Below, in pieces: positions 9,045-19,504 of a stretch of 64,000 bases of DNA; the first letter of the stretch is position 1; each line of letters opens with the position of its first letter. The notes under the pieces are model-generated. The model ran no database searches and was not told the DNA's origin. It was given only the letters and a program-made list of their open reading frames with translations. Position numbers and translations under genes: made by a program. Origin of the DNA: an uncultured Sulfitobacter sp. (GTDB taxonomy: Bacteria; Pseudomonadota; Alphaproteobacteria; Rhodobacterales; Rhodobacteraceae); NCBI RefSeq assembly GCF_947499945.1, contig NZ_CANMQD010000001.1, positions 124,001 through 188,000 of the forward strand. The letters are read 5' to 3'.

Positions 9045-10229
9045 ATGACAGCACCGCGCACCACCACAACCTTCCCGCCCCCTGTCATGGAAGCCCGCCG
9101 CTGGCTCGACAGTGTCAGCTTCCCTGATGACCGCCCCCTCATCAACGTGAGTCAGGCCGCCCCTGTTGAACCGCCGCATCCCGACATGCGCCAAGCAATG
9201 GCAGATGCGGTTCTTGGCGACGATTCTGTGCACCTCTATGGTCCCGTTCTCGGTATGCCCGCCCTGCGCAGCGAACTGGCAGCCCGAACCGCGCGCATCT
9301 ATGGCGGTGAAATCCGCGCAGAGCTTGTCGCGATTACCTCAGGCTGCAATCAAGCTTTCGCCGCTGCGATTTCGACTCTTTGCGCTGAAGGGGACGAAGT
9401 GATCATCCCCGTGCCATGGTACTTTAACCATAAGATGTGGCTGGATATGGCAGGCGCAGTTGCGGTCCCCTTGCGCTGTGAAGGTGATATGATGCCCGAC
9501 CCTTGGGACGCGGCAAAACTTATCACACCGCGCACACGTGCAATTGTGTTGGTCACACCGAATAATCCTACTGGCGTCGAATATCCCGACGACCTCATCA
9601 CCGCCTTCTATGACATCTGCAAGTCACGGGGCATCGCCCTGATCGTGGATGAAACCTACCGCGACTTTCACGCCAGCACCGATATCCCGCACAGCCTGTT
9701 TAAAAAGGCCACTTGGGACGATACACTGATCCACCTCTATTCTTTTTCAAAGGCTTACCGCCTGACGGGACATCGCGTGGGCGCGATGATCACTTCAACT
9801 GCACGGCTGGCGGAAGCCGAGAAATTCCTCGACACTGTCGCCATTTGCCCCAACCAAGTAGGACAGCACGCGGCCCTTTGGGGGATGCAAAATCTTGACC
9901 AGTGGCTCGGCGGGGAGCGTGATGAAATCCTAACACGCCGTGCGGCAATCACCGACAATATGCAAAAGCTCAAAGACAAAGGCTGGTCGCTGATGGGTTT
10001 GGGCGGCTATTTCGCCTATCTTGAGCATCCCTTCGCAATGAGCAGTGCCGAGCTTGCTCCGCTTATGGTCGAGCAATCGGGCATTTTGTGCCTGCCCGGA
10101 ACGATGTTCTACCCTGAGGATAATACGGCTGGTACCCGCGAGTTACGCATCGCTTTTGCCAATCTGGATGCCGCAGGCATCGCCACACTTTTTGACCGTC
10201 TCGCAGCACTTGATCTGCCTCGGCGCTAG
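9045..10229 (+). CDS. Class I/II pyridoxal-phosphate aminotransferase
   Basis: A fold-type I aminotransferase of about 394 residues. The PLP-binding motif is SFSKAYRLTGHRVG, whose lysine forms the Schiff base. Other family segments are NVSQAAP, ITSGCNQAFAAA, VTPNNPTGVEYP and VDETYRDF. The final ELRIAFAN carries the substrate-carboxylate arginine. ATG at 9045 is used; an in-frame TTG six bases earlier is also possible. Specificity is not clear; such proteins are usually listed as aspartate, tyrosine or methionine aminotransferases. Confidence 0.85.
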   Translation: MTAPRTTTTFPPPVMEARRWLDSVSFPDDRPLINVSQAAPVEPPHPDMRQAMADAVLGDDSVHLYGPVLGMPALRSELAARTARIYGGEIRAELVAITSGCNQAFAAAISTLCAEGDEVIIPVPWYFNHKMWLDMAGAVAVPLRCEGDMMPDPWDAAKLITPRTRAIVLVTPNNPTGVEYPDDLITAFYDICKSRGIALIVDETYRDFHASTDIPHSLFKKATWDDTLIHLYSFSKAYRLTGHRVGAMITSTARLAEAEKFLDTVAICPNQVGQHAALWGMQNLDQWLGGERDEILTRRAAITDNMQKLKDKGWSLMGLGGYFAYLEHPFAMSSAELAPLMVEQSGILCLPGTMFYPEDNTAGTRELRIAFANLDAAGIATLFDRLAALDLPRR

Positions 10230-10252
10230 CATCCTCTTGCCCCTCTAGCGCC
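10222..10252. other. Perfect 8-bp inverted repeat over the aminotransferase stop codon
   Basis: GGCGCTAG at 10222-10229 (containing the stop TAG) pairs with CTAGCGCC at 10245-10252 across a 15-nt loop. There is no T-run, so it is a 3'-end hairpin at best rather than a convincing terminator. Confidence 0.4.
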
Positions 10253-10295
10253 AAGCCCTTAGACAGTCGCAAACACCGTTTAAGGGGTACCAACC

Positions 10296-12131
10296 ATGGC
10301 CAAGAAATCAAGCGTCGGCAAAACCGCAATGTGGATCGTGGTCGGTCTTCTATTTATCGGCTTGGGCGGCTTTGGCGCCGTCAACCTGAGCGGCAATATC
10401 CGCACCCTCGGTACGGTCGGGGACAAGCCGATCGCGGTGGACACCTACGCCCGTCAGGTCCAGCAGGAGTTGCGCGCCATCAGCCAGCAAACAGGCAGCC
10501 CCATGACATTTGCCCAAGCACAGCAGTTAGGTCTGGACCGTGCCGTGTTGCAACGCATCACCCGTGAGCGTGCGCTGGATCATGAAGCCACCCAGATGGG
10601 CCTATCTATCGGTGACGAACTGCTACGCGACCGCATCCTGGAAATTCCCGCTTTTCAAGGGGTCGACGGTTCCTTCGACCGCGAAGGGTATGCACAGGCG
10701 CTTCGCTCTGCCGGTTTGAATGAAAACGACTTCGAAGTTAGCTTACGCGAAGAATCTGCCCGCCAACTGCTTCAGGGTGCGATCCTAAGTGGCGTTGAGA
10801 TGCCTGCCGCTTACTCCGAAACGCTGGTGGCCTATGTCAGCGAGCAGCGTGATTTTACATGGGTGCTGTTTAATGACGCCGACACCGATCCGGCCCCCGC
10901 AACCGAGCAAGAGCTGCGCGCCTATTTCGAGGTAAATGCAGACAGCTTTGTGTTGCCCGCCACGAAAAAGATTACCTATGCATGGCTGAACCCGACCGAC
11001 ATTCTGGATCAGGTGGAAATTCCAGAAGGAGAACTGCGCGCAGAATATGACGCGCGTTCCGATGAGTATAACCAGCCAGAGCGCCGTCTTGTGGAGCGTC
11101 TCGTATTTGCCGATCAAGAAGCCGCTGATCAGGCCGCCGCCGCACTTGAAGTGAACGGCACCACCTTTGAAGCGTTGGTGCAGGATCGTGGTTTGCAATT
11201 GTCGGATGTGGACATGGGCGACGTAAGCCGTGAGAGCCTTGATGCCGCAGGAACCCCTGTGTTCGAGGCGGAGGTCGGCACTGTTGTCGGCCCTGCCCCG
11301 ACCAACCTTGGCCCTGCCCTTTTTCGCGTCAATGCCGTGCTGCCAGAACAGATTGTAACCTTTGAAGAGGCGGAGCCAGAGTTGCGCGATGCCCTCGCAA
11401 CAGACCGCGCAATCCGCCTTGTTGAAGCGCAGGCAGAAGATTTCGACAACCGCCTTGCGGGTGGCAACACGGTCGAGCAACTGGCCGAGCAGACCGAGAT
11501 GGTATTGGGCCAGATTGACTGGACCGCCGAAAGCTCGGACGGCATTGCGGCCTATGAGGCCTTCCGCGAAGCTGCCGCAACTGTAACTGCTGAGGATTTC
11601 CCAAAGATCGAGCAACTTGATGATGGTGGTGTGTTTGCCCTTCGCCTCGACGAAGCTCTGCCAGAGCGCCCGCCGGCCTATGAGGATGTGGTTGAGGAAG
11701 TCACCACCCGTTTGACCGCCGAGCAGACAGTGGCCCGTTTGAGCGTAGAGGCTGAAGCTGCAAAAGCTGCTCTTGAAGCAGGAACGTCCCTTGAGGAACA
11801 AGGACTGACCCCACGGGTGGAGACAGACCAGACCCGCAACGCTTTTTTGGTAAACACCCCACGCGGTTTCACAGCAGCAGTCTTTGAAATGGAGTTGGGC
11901 GATATTCGCATCCTTGAGGGCACGGATACTGTCGTCATGGTGCGCCTCGACGCGGTCCACGCCGCAGGCGACAGCCCTGAGGCATCAGCCCTTGTGGCCC
12001 AATTGCGCGAACAGCAAAATCAGGCGCTGGCACGCGGACTTTTCGATATCTTTGCCGATGATACGCTGTTGCGTGCGGGGCAAAACATCGACCCCCGCGC
12101 CGTCAACGCTGTTAACGTGAATTTCCAGTAA
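10296..12131 (+). CDS. PpiD-like periplasmic folding factor (SurA_N/parvulin-type)
   Basis: A 611-residue membrane-anchored protein resembling PpiD, the inner-membrane periplasmic chaperone. One transmembrane segment lies near residues 10-28 (AMWIVVGLLFIGLGGFGAV). The SurA-like N-terminal region follows (GDKPIAVDTYARQVQQELRA), with LREESARQLLQGAILSG typical of PpiD. A rotamase-like segment lies around residues 255-360 (RRLVERLVFADQEAADQAAA). It lacks several residues of active parvulins, as does PpiD itself. AAGGGG precedes the ATG at good spacing. The stop lies one base before the trpE start. Confidence 0.85.
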   Translation: MAKKSSVGKTAMWIVVGLLFIGLGGFGAVNLSGNIRTLGTVGDKPIAVDTYARQVQQELRAISQQTGSPMTFAQAQQLGLDRAVLQRITRERALDHEATQMGLSIGDELLRDRILEIPAFQGVDGSFDREGYAQALRSAGLNENDFEVSLREESARQLLQGAILSGVEMPAAYSETLVAYVSEQRDFTWVLFNDADTDPAPATEQELRAYFEVNADSFVLPATKKITYAWLNPTDILDQVEIPEGELRAEYDARSDEYNQPERRLVERLVFADQEAADQAAAALEVNGTTFEALVQDRGLQLSDVDMGDVSRESLDAAGTPVFEAEVGTVVGPAPTNLGPALFRVNAVLPEQIVTFEEAEPELRDALATDRAIRLVEAQAEDFDNRLAGGNTVEQLAEQTEMVLGQIDWTAESSDGIAAYEAFREAAATVTAEDFPKIEQLDDGGVFALRLDEALPERPPAYEDVVEEVTTRLTAEQTVARLSVEAEAAKAALEAGTSLEEQGLTPRVETDQTRNAFLVNTPRGFTAAVFEMELGDIRILEGTDTVVMVRLDAVHAAGDSPEASALVAQLREQQNQALARGLFDIFADDTLLRAGQNIDPRAVNAVNVNFQ

Positions 12132-12132
12132 G

Positions 12133-13644
12133 ATGGCGCTTACACCCGACTTCAACACGTTTGCCGCCCGCTATGACGCAGGCGAGCATCAGGTGGTCTA
12201 TACCCGTCTGGCCGCCGATCTGGACACCCCGGTCTCGCTCATGCTGAAACTCGGCGGGGCGTCTGAGAATTCGTTTATGCTCGAATCCGTCACGGGTGGT
12301 GAAGTGCGCGGACGTTATAGCATTATCGGAATGAAGCCCGATCTGATCTGGCGTTGTCGCGGGACTACCTCCGAAGTGAATCGTGCCGCACGCTATGATC
12401 CCGATGCCTATACGGCTATCAAAGGGGATCCGCTGGACGCGCTGCGCGGCCTAATCGCGGAAAGCAAGATTGATCTGCCATTGGACATGCCTCAAGCCGC
12501 CGCTGGCCTCTTCGGCTACCTTGGCTATGATATGATCCGTCTAGTAGAGCGTTTGCCAGATGTGAACCCCGACCCGCTAGGCCTGCCCGATGCCGTGATG
12601 CTGCGCCCTTCGGTGGTGGCTGTACTGGACGGTGTGAAGGGCGAAGTAACTGTGGTTTCCCCCGCATGGGTCACGCCCGGCCAATCCGCACGCGCCGCAT
12701 ATGCCCAAGCAGCCGAGCGCGTGATGGACGCTGTGCGCGATCTGGAACGTTCACCCGCTGGCACCAGCCGCGATTTGGGCGAAGCTGCCGCCGCGCCAGA
12801 GCCCGTAAGCAACTTTACCAAAGACGCCTATAAGGAAGCGGTACTCAAAGCTCAGGAATACATCAAGGCTGGGGATATTTTCCAAGTCGTTCCAAGCCAA
12901 CGCTGGGCGCAGGCTTTCCCGCAGCCGCCCTTCTCGCTCTACCGCTCATTGCGCCGCACAAATCCTTCCCCGTTCATGTTCTATTTCAACTTTGCCGGCT
13001 TCCATGTTGTTGGGGCCAGCCCCGAAATTCTTGTCCGCGTATTCGGACAGGAAATCACCATCCGCCCCATCGCAGGAACCCGCCCCCGTGGTGCCACGCC
13101 TGAAGAAGACCGCGCGCTTGAAGCAGATCTGATGGCCGACCCCAAAGAGCTGGCCGAGCATTTGATGCTGTTCGATCTGGGCCGCAACGATGTGGGACGT
13201 GTGGCCAAGATCGGCACCGTTCGCCCGACCGAGGAATTTATCGTTGAACGCTACAGCCACGTCATGCACATCGTCTCCAACGTCGTGGGCGAGCTACGCG
13301 AGGATTGTGACGCGCTCGACGCCTTCTTTGCTGGCATGCCCGCTGGCACAGTCTCGGGCGCGCCCAAAGTTCGCGCGATGGAGATCATCGACGAGTTGGA
13401 GCCAGAGAAACGCGGCGTCTATGGCGGCGGTGTTGGCTACTTCAGTGCAGGCGGCGATATGGACATGTGCATCGCCCTGCGCACGGCGGTGATCAAGGAC
13501 CAGACCCTGTATATCCAAGCAGGCGGCGGCGTGGTCTATGACAGCGACCCCGAAGCGGAATATATGGAGACCGTGCATAAATCAGGCGCAATACGGCGCG
13601 CCGCAGAGGATGCCGCCCGTTTTGATAGCGATGGAAACGGCTGA
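12133..13644 (+). CDS. trpE: Anthranilate synthase component I
   Basis: Converts chorismate to anthranilate with TrpG, the first committed step of tryptophan synthesis. The 503-residue product has the feedback-inhibition motif LESVTGGEVRGRYS near residue 52. It also has the chorismate-binding core GASPEILVRV, RPIAGTRPRG, DLGRNDVGRV, PAGTVSGAPKVRAMEII and IQAGGGVVYDSDPEAEY. Its start lies one base after the upstream PpiD-like gene. It is separated from trpG-trpD-trpC by two genes on the other strand, and its stop abuts the stop of the neighbouring minus-strand gene. No attenuator-like leader with tryptophan codons was seen before it. Confidence 0.96.
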   Translation: MALTPDFNTFAARYDAGEHQVVYTRLAADLDTPVSLMLKLGGASENSFMLESVTGGEVRGRYSIIGMKPDLIWRCRGTTSEVNRAARYDPDAYTAIKGDPLDALRGLIAESKIDLPLDMPQAAAGLFGYLGYDMIRLVERLPDVNPDPLGLPDAVMLRPSVVAVLDGVKGEVTVVSPAWVTPGQSARAAYAQAAERVMDAVRDLERSPAGTSRDLGEAAAAPEPVSNFTKDAYKEAVLKAQEYIKAGDIFQVVPSQRWAQAFPQPPFSLYRSLRRTNPSPFMFYFNFAGFHVVGASPEILVRVFGQEITIRPIAGTRPRGATPEEDRALEADLMADPKELAEHLMLFDLGRNDVGRVAKIGTVRPTEEFIVERYSHVMHIVSNVVGELREDCDALDAFFAGMPAGTVSGAPKVRAMEIIDELEPEKRGVYGGGVGYFSAGGDMDMCIALRTAVIKDQTLYIQAGGGVVYDSDPEAEYMETVHKSGAIRRAAEDAARFDSDGNG

Positions 13645-14544
13645 CTAGAACTTGTTAAGTGGTATCTTCAAATAGCTATGCCCGTCCGCCTCTGCCTTGG
13701 GCGGTTTGCCTGCACGCAGGTTCATTTGCAGCACTTCAAGCATCCGGTCCGGCAGATTCAGCGTCTTGTCCCGCCCCTCCCGCATGGAGATAAAACCCTC
13801 TTTCTCGGTGCCGCCACCGATGTGTTTGTTATGGCGGCGGTGCTCTGCCACTGTCGCCTCCCACTGCGGCAGTCTGCGATACTCGGTGCCGTAATCATGT
13901 CCGACAAACAGGCGCGTCTCATCCGGCAAGGCCAGCAAGTCCTGCAATGACTGCCACAGATCATATGCGGAACCGCCCGGAAAATCAGCCCGCGATGTTC
14001 CCGCATCCGGCTGCATGAAGGTGTCGTGAACAAAGGCCGCATCGGCACCGACCACATAAGTGACAGAGCCAAGCGTATGACCGGGCGATAGCATCACCCG
14101 GACGTCCAGTTCGCCGATCTTGAATGTGTCACCGTTTGCGAACAAATGATCGAAATCGTGCTCTGGGTGAAACGCAGAGGGCATGTTATAGTAATCGCGC
14201 CATAACTCCGCGATCTCGCGCAGTTTTTCGCCGATGCCGTTCGGTTTGCCCAACCGCTCTTTGAGGAAGGAGGACGCCATCAAGTGGTCGGCATGCGGGT
14301 GCGTGTCGAGAATCCACTCGATCTTGACCCCTTCGGTTTGCGCAAATTTCAGGATAGCTTCCGCGCCGGCAGTATCGGTAGAGGCGGATGCGGGATGATA
14401 TTGCAGCACCGTATCAACAAGAGCGCCTGCCCGCGTTGCGGGATCAACAACTAGGTATTGAATGCTTCCCGTCGGGGCGTCGTAGAAGCCCGTCACTTCC
14501 GGCGAATGTGGTCCACGAGAAGGGCTGGTGCGAGAAATCGACAT
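13645..14544 (-). CDS. Metallo-beta-lactamase fold hydrolase, persulfide dioxygenase-like
   Basis: A 299-residue protein of the metallo-beta-lactamase superfamily. The metal-binding motif is DTHPHADHLMAS. Further ligands are the H in LSPGHTLGSVTY, the D in FVHDTFMQPDAGTSRADFPGGS, and the H in VGHDYGTEYR. The MQPDAGTSRADFPGG segment resembles persulfide dioxygenase (ETHE1/Blh) proteins, which oxidise glutathione persulfide. AGGAG precedes the ATG by five bases. It points toward trpE, tail to tail with no gap. The assignment to sulfur oxidation is inferred from similarity of the motif. Confidence 0.8.
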   Translation of the reverse strand: MSISRTSPSRGPHSPEVTGFYDAPTGSIQYLVVDPATRAGALVDTVLQYHPASASTDTAGAEAILKFAQTEGVKIEWILDTHPHADHLMASSFLKERLGKPNGIGEKLREIAELWRDYYNMPSAFHPEHDFDHLFANGDTFKIGELDVRVMLSPGHTLGSVTYVVGADAAFVHDTFMQPDAGTSRADFPGGSAYDLWQSLQDLLALPDETRLFVGHDYGTEYRRLPQWEATVAEHRRHNKHIGGGTEKEGFISMREGRDKTLNLPDRMLEVLQMNLRAGKPPKAEADGHSYLKIPLNKF

Positions 14545-14628
14545 ATCTACTCCTATGAATGTGTAAGAGTAAAAACCCCGATCAGGCTATTGGTTCCAAA
14601 ATACCGCACCTGGCCTTCCCGATTTTTA

Positions 14629-16236
14629 CTACTGCGCCAGCAGGACCGCCGAAACGGGAGCCAAAGCGACGCTGCCCGCACGGTCTGCTAAGCCCCACAC
14701 CAACAGCGCCTCAATCGTCTCGGGGCGCAAGCGGCCCAACATGATCACACCGCCTTCCTGACCTGCTTTAAACGCCGCTTGATCAAGGAAACGACGGATT
14801 ACGCGGGGCTGCTGTCCTTCGCTGTCAAAGTCGCGGAACACAGGCGCAGCGGGCACCCCTTCCTTGAGCGCCAGCTTGGGCATCGAGTTGAGGCCTTTGC
14901 TTTGCGCGACAAGGCCATGACCGCTGGCCAGTAATATCCGCGTGACCTGATCCGCCACTTCGCGCGAGCCTTGTAGCCCTGCACCTGTGCCTTCTATGAC
15001 CCCTACAATCTCTGGCATCCCGTTCAGGGCCACACTCAGCGAAACTTCGGCGTCCGTGGGCCGCGCCCCTTGGGGCAGGTTTACCATCGCCAGAACATCG
15101 AACCCTTCGGCGCGGTAACGCTCTGCCCGCTCTGCCGCATCAAACAGGTTTACGTCTACAGCAAAGCTGACAGGATACGGAAAACTTGACAGCGCAGGCA
15201 GCCCGATGGCGTCCGCATCAAGATCTGCCCCTGTGTCCATCAAGACAATGCTCATAAGTGGCTTGCCTTCAGGGTTTTCAAAAGGCTGCGCAAATGTGCT
15301 GATCGGGCGTGTGTCCGGCGTTTGCGAGACGGTCTCGACTGGCGTCGCTTCAAGCTGCGGTGATCTGTTGATCAGGGTATTTGCAGGTGTGCCTACACTT
15401 TGTCCTCCGGTACTTCCAAGGGTACCGACAGGCCTGCCGGGGACAGTCAGCACCCGCGGCTTGGGTGCTGTTTGTGCAACGGAGGCTTGTTCTTGAGTTT
15501 CGGCTTCCGCTTCGGCCTCTGGCGCGGGTTCAACCACGATGAAGGTTTCTTCGCTCTCTGAGACCACTTCCCCCTCTGGTGCCACATCGCTTTCTCGCGC
15601 TACTCCGGCAACCGCCTCCTGAGAAGCCTCAGCCTCCGGCATTGCGATCGCAGCATCCTGACTATCGTCCGGAATCATCGGGGCCAAAGCCTGAGGGTTG
15701 GGCAGTACAGCGGCATCTTCACCTGCCCGCGCAATCACGCCCTGCGGCAAAGGCCGTGGCTGGGTAAGATCGGCCACGACACCGGTCTGGGGCTGTGGCA
15801 GTACCGTGGGCAGAACGGGCGTACGCTCCTCCGCGCCGCCATCAACGGGCGGCAATACTGTGGGTACGGATGCTGTGGCCATGACTTCATTTTGCGGCGC
15901 TACCACAGGCTCAGCCGTCAGCGGGCCATTATTAAGTGTTCCTGTTACATCCGTGGTCGTCTGGGGTGCCAATGCTGCCACGGCAGGCTCTTTCGGCAAT
16001 TCTCCGCCTTCGGGAGTGCGCAAACTCACTTGAGGCTGCACAACAGGTGCCGATCCTTCGCCAGTCACGATCACAGTTGGTTGCAATACTGCGGGTTGCG
16101 GCGGTGAAACGCTCTCTGCCGTGCCCATCTGTGGGGCTGGCTGTGGCTGCATCGGCACTAGCACCGATACCACACCGGCCACGCCCACACTGAACACCGC
16201 GCCCAGTCCAATTCCACTCAATAACCCACGTGCCAT
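14629..16236 (-). CDS. Divergent polysaccharide deacetylase family protein
   Basis: A 535-residue protein with an N-terminal membrane anchor or signal (LLSGIGLGAVFSVGVAGVVSVLV). A long low-complexity stretch of about 290 residues follows, rich in A, P, E, V and T. The C-terminal divergent polysaccharide deacetylase domain has MSIVLMDTGADLDADAIGLPAL, where the usual catalytic DD is altered, as well as YPVSFAVDVNLFDAAERAERYRA and VIMLGRLRPETIEALLVWGL. In this family the metal site is often incomplete, and the role is unknown but probably concerns the envelope. It lies between trpE and trpG, transcribed opposite to them. Confidence 0.78.
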   Translation of the reverse strand: MARGLLSGIGLGAVFSVGVAGVVSVLVPMQPQPAPQMGTAESVSPPQPAVLQPTVIVTGEGSAPVVQPQVSLRTPEGGELPKEPAVAALAPQTTTDVTGTLNNGPLTAEPVVAPQNEVMATASVPTVLPPVDGGAEERTPVLPTVLPQPQTGVVADLTQPRPLPQGVIARAGEDAAVLPNPQALAPMIPDDSQDAAIAMPEAEASQEAVAGVARESDVAPEGEVVSESEETFIVVEPAPEAEAEAETQEQASVAQTAPKPRVLTVPGRPVGTLGSTGGQSVGTPANTLINRSPQLEATPVETVSQTPDTRPISTFAQPFENPEGKPLMSIVLMDTGADLDADAIGLPALSSFPYPVSFAVDVNLFDAAERAERYRAEGFDVLAMVNLPQGARPTDAEVSLSVALNGMPEIVGVIEGTGAGLQGSREVADQVTRILLASGHGLVAQSKGLNSMPKLALKEGVPAAPVFRDFDSEGQQPRVIRRFLDQAAFKAGQEGGVIMLGRLRPETIEALLVWGLADRAGSVALAPVSAVLLAQ

Positions 16237-16417
16237 AGCTCATGCACCCTTGTCCTGTTGGCTTGCATCCTGTGCACTCCCGATATTTCGAACCGGTTAA
16301 TGTGCCGATGCAGCGGCCCTGCCTCTTGACGATACCGTCCAAGACTGACCATCTACTCCCGAACTATATACACCCCACGCGCCCGCCTTCTCTAGTCCTA
16401 ATGCGAAGTTTTACCAA

Positions 16418-16999
16418 ATGCTCTTGTTGATCGATAACTATGACAGTTTCACCTACAATCTGGTTCACTATCTGGGGACCTTGGGTGCGCAAATGGACAT
16501 CCGCCGTAATGACACGCTGAGTGTGGATGAGGCACTGGCGCTGCGCCCCTCTGGCATCGTCCTGTCGCCAGGTCCATGCGATCCTGCGCAGGCGGGGATT
16601 TGCCTCGCGCTCACCCATGCCGCCGCAGAAGCGGGTATTCCGCTACTGGGGGTCTGTCTGGGGCATCAAACGATCGGCGAGGCCTTCGGCGGGAAAGTCG
16701 TTCGCGCAAAAGATATCGTGCATGGCAAAATGGGTCAGATGCATCACACGGGCAAAGGGCTGTTTGCCGGCCTGCCCTCGCCTTTTGCCGCAACGCGCTA
16801 TCACTCCTTGATTGTCGAGCGAGAGAGCCTGCCCGATTGCCTAGAGATCACTGCAGAGTTGGAAGATGGCACCATTATGGGCCTGCAACATCGCACGCTT
16901 CCGATCCACGGCGTGCAATTTCACCCCGAATCCATCCGCTCCGAGCACGGCCATGCGCTGCTGGAGAACTTCCTCAAGGAGGTGAAAGAGCCCGCATGA
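16418..16999 (+). CDS. trpG: Anthranilate synthase component II (glutamine amidotransferase)
   Basis: Class I glutamine amidotransferase that supplies ammonia to TrpE. The 193-residue product shows the start [17 protein letters not shown], the oxyanion strand [11 protein letters not shown], the nucleophile Cys80 in [17 protein letters not shown], and the His-Glu pair in [10 protein letters not shown]. It starts a chain of overlapping genes; its stop overlaps the trpD start by ATGA. Confidence 0.95.
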   Translation: MLLLIDNYDSFTYNLVHYLGTLGAQMDIRRNDTLSVDEALALRPSGIVLSPGPCDPAQAGICLALTHAAAEAGIPLLGVCLGHQTIGEAFGGKVVRAKDIVHGKMGQMHHTGKGLFAGLPSPFAATRYHSLIVERESLPDCLEITAELEDGTIMGLQHRTLPIHGVQFHPESIRSEHGHALLENFLKEVKEPA

Positions 17000-18015
17000 G
17001 TGACCAGCTAAAACCCCTCATTGACGCCGCTGCAAACGGGCCGCTGACCCGCGCGCAGGCCGAGGAAGCATTCGGCATCCTGTTCAACGGCGAAGCTACG
17101 CCCAGCCAGATCGGCGGCTTCCTCATGGCGCTGCGTACGCGCGGCGAGACTGTGGATGAATACGCCGCTGCTGCCGCCGTGATGCGTGCAAAATGCAACG
17201 CCGTCCGCGCCCCTGAGGGCGCAATGGATATCGTCGGCACCGGCGGTGACGGCAAGGGAACACTCAACATCTCGACTGCAACCGCGTTTGTCGTTGCTGG
17301 CGCTGGCGTGGTTGTGGCAAAGCACGGCAACCGCAACCTAAGCTCCAAGTCTGGCGCGGCAGATGCGCTGACCCAGATGGGCCTGAAAACCATGGTCGGT
17401 GCGCCTGTGGTCGAAAAGGCCCTGAACGAAGTCGGGATCGGCTTTATGATGGCACCGATGCACCATCCTGCGATTGCCCATGTGATGCCCACCCGCGCCG
17501 AGCTGGGGACGCGCACGATCTTCAACATCCTTGGCCCGCTCACCAATCCCGCAGGCGTGAAACGCCAGCTCACAGGCACTTACCGCCGCGATTTGACCCG
17601 CCCCATGGCCGAAACATTGAAAGAACTGGGGTCGGAGGCTGCATGGCTTGTTCACGGCTCTGATGGAACGGACGAGTTGACTATTACAGGCGTCAGCTGG
17701 GTCTCAGCGCTGCGCCTTGATGGCCAAATCGATGATATCGAAATCCACCCCGAAGACGCGGGCCTGCCCGAGCACCCGTTTGAGGCCATCGTTGGCGGGA
17801 CGCCCGAGGAAAACGCAGTGGCGTTTAACGCGCTGCTCGACGGGAGCCATTCGGCCTATCGCGATGCTGTGCTGCTCAATTCTGCTGCTGCCCTGCTCAT
17901 CGCGGATGCTGCACCGGATCTTAAAACAGGTGTTGAGATGGCTCGCACAAGCATCGACTCTGGTGCTGCACGCGATAAGATTACCGCTGTCGCGCGCATT
18001 ACCCAAGCAGGCTGA
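16996..18015 (+). CDS. trpD: Anthranilate phosphoribosyltransferase
   Basis: Transfers phosphoribose from PRPP to anthranilate. The 339-residue product is of normal length. It has the PRPP-binding glycine loop [37 protein letters not shown], the anthranilate-contact region [28 protein letters not shown], and [13 protein letters not shown]. The ATG at 16996 overlaps the trpG stop. The end overlaps the ung start (TGATG). Confidence 0.95.
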   Translation: MSDQLKPLIDAAANGPLTRAQAEEAFGILFNGEATPSQIGGFLMALRTRGETVDEYAAAAAVMRAKCNAVRAPEGAMDIVGTGGDGKGTLNISTATAFVVAGAGVVVAKHGNRNLSSKSGAADALTQMGLKTMVGAPVVEKALNEVGIGFMMAPMHHPAIAHVMPTRAELGTRTIFNILGPLTNPAGVKRQLTGTYRRDLTRPMAETLKELGSEAAWLVHGSDGTDELTITGVSWVSALRLDGQIDDIEIHPEDAGLPEHPFEAIVGGTPEENAVAFNALLDGSHSAYRDAVLLNSAAALLIADAAPDLKTGVEMARTSIDSGAARDKITAVARITQAG

Positions 18016-18695
18016 TGTTTGATCTAAGCCGCTTGGGCGCGTGGGCTGATTTGCCCTTTTTTAAAGAGAGCCTGCCGCAGATCGAAACACGGCTGAAGGC
18101 CGAAAATCGTACCATCCTGCCGCCTGCACCACTAATATTTCACGCGCTGGAGCGGGTCCAGCCAGACGATGTGCGGGTGGTGATACTGGGCCAAGACCCC
18201 TATCATACAGTTGGAAAAGCACACGGGCTCGCCTTTTCTATCACCGCCAGTTTTGGTGGTCGTCTAGATAGTCTTGGCAATATATTCAAAGAGTTGAATG
18301 ACGATCTTAATGTTAAACGCACCTGCACGCAGCTGGATGACTGGGCAGATCAAGGTGTGCTGCTGCTCAACACAATCCTGACCGTGCCAGAGAGCCAGCC
18401 CAAGGGCCACGCGAAGCTCGGCTGGCAAGTGCTAACCGATCAAGTGCTGCGCCACCTCGCAAATCGCCCGCGTGCTTATCTCCTGTGGGGAGGTCCTGCC
18501 CATAACGCAGCGCTGAGCGTCGACGCAGAGACGAATTTCAAACTCCAGTCCTCACATCCTTCACCACTTGGCGTCACCAAATCAGGTAAGACATTTGAGG
18601 CCTTTCGCGGATCGAAACCCTTTAGCCGCACCAATGCGTGGTTGCGCGAGCACGGCCATCGGTCCATAAACTGGGGCGATCCGGAGGCACCATGA
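18015..18695 (+). CDS. ung: Uracil-DNA glycosylase (family 1)
   Basis: Removes uracil from DNA for base-excision repair. The 226-residue product has the family 1 catalytic motif [17 protein letters not shown] with the water-activating Asp and the Tyr. It also has [19 protein letters not shown] and the HPSPL loop that scans the minor groove. It overlaps trpD by one base and trpC by four, so it appears to be translated within the trp transcript. A repair gene inside trpGDC is unusual. Confidence 0.93.
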   Translation: MFDLSRLGAWADLPFFKESLPQIETRLKAENRTILPPAPLIFHALERVQPDDVRVVILGQDPYHTVGKAHGLAFSITASFGGRLDSLGNIFKELNDDLNVKRTCTQLDDWADQGVLLLNTILTVPESQPKGHAKLGWQVLTDQVLRHLANRPRAYLLWGGPAHNAALSVDAETNFKLQSSHPSPLGVTKSGKTFEAFRGSKPFSRTNAWLREHGHRSINWGDPEAP

Positions 18696-19504
18696 CACAA
18701 ACAATCCTAGAGAAAATCAAAGCCTACAAGCTTGACGAAATTGCCGCCGACAAGGCTGCTGTTCCTTTGGCGGAAGTTGAGGCACTGGCTGCTGCCGCCT
18801 CCCCCGTGCGCCCCTTTGCAGAGGCATTGTTCGAGGCGTCGAGAGAGAATTACGGCCTGATTGCCGAGATCAAAAAGGCCAGTCCGTCGAAAGGGTTGAT
18901 CCGCGCTGATTTCGAGCCAGCAAAACTGGCCGAAGCCTATGCGGCGGGTGGCGCCACTTGCCTTTCCGTCCTCACCGATACGCCAAGTTTTCAGGGTGCA
19001 AAACAGTTCCTTATTGATGCCCGAGCGGCCTGTGATCTGCCCGTTCTGCGCAAGGACTTTATGTACGACACGTATCAGGTCGCCGAGGCGCGCAGCATGG
19101 GAGCCGATTGCATCCTGATTATCATGGCGAGTGTGTCGGACACCCAAGCAGCCGAGCTTGAAGATGCAGCGACGCACTACGGCATGGACGCGCTCATTGA
19201 AACCCACAACGCCGATGAGCTTGAGCGTGCCCTCATTCTCAAGTCGCGGATGATCGGGATCAATAACCGCAATCTCAACACCTTCGAGACGTCGCTCGAT
19301 ACAACCCGCACCCTTTCCAAACATATTCCGGGTGAGCGGATGATTGTCTGCGAAAGCGGCCTGAATACTGCTGAAGATCTTGCAGATATGGCACGATATG
19401 GCGCACGAACGTTTCTCATCGGGGAAAGCCTCATGCGGCAAGAAGATGTCGCCGCAGCTACACGCGGTCTGCTGGCCAACCCCTTGCGCGCAGGTGGCAT
19501 GTAA
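18692..19504 (+). CDS. trpC: Indole-3-glycerol phosphate synthase
   Basis: Closes the indole ring in tryptophan synthesis. The 270-residue (beta/alpha)8 enzyme has [20 protein letters not shown] with the catalytic lysine, [65 protein letters not shown] and [12 protein letters not shown] at 18692 is preceded by GGAGG and overlaps the ung stop by ATGA. It is monofunctional, with no TrpF domain attached. Confidence 0.96.
   Translation: MTQTILEKIKAYKLDEIAADKAAVPLAEVEALAAAASPVRPFAEALFEASRENYGLIAEIKKASPSKGLIRADFEPAKLAEAYAAGGATCLSVLTDTPSFQGAKQFLIDARAACDLPVLRKDFMYDTYQVAEARSMGADCILIIMASVSDTQAAELEDAATHYGMDALIETHNADELERALILKSRMIGINNRNLNTFETSLDTTRTLSKHIPGERMIVCESGLNTAEDLADMARYGARTFLIGESLMRQEDVAAATRGLLANPLRAGGM

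Noticed and set aside
10785..11960. 391-codon minus-strand open frame opposite the PpiD-like gene
   Set aside because: Antisense shadow: composition is unlike neighbouring proteins, and the plus-strand gene has clear domains.
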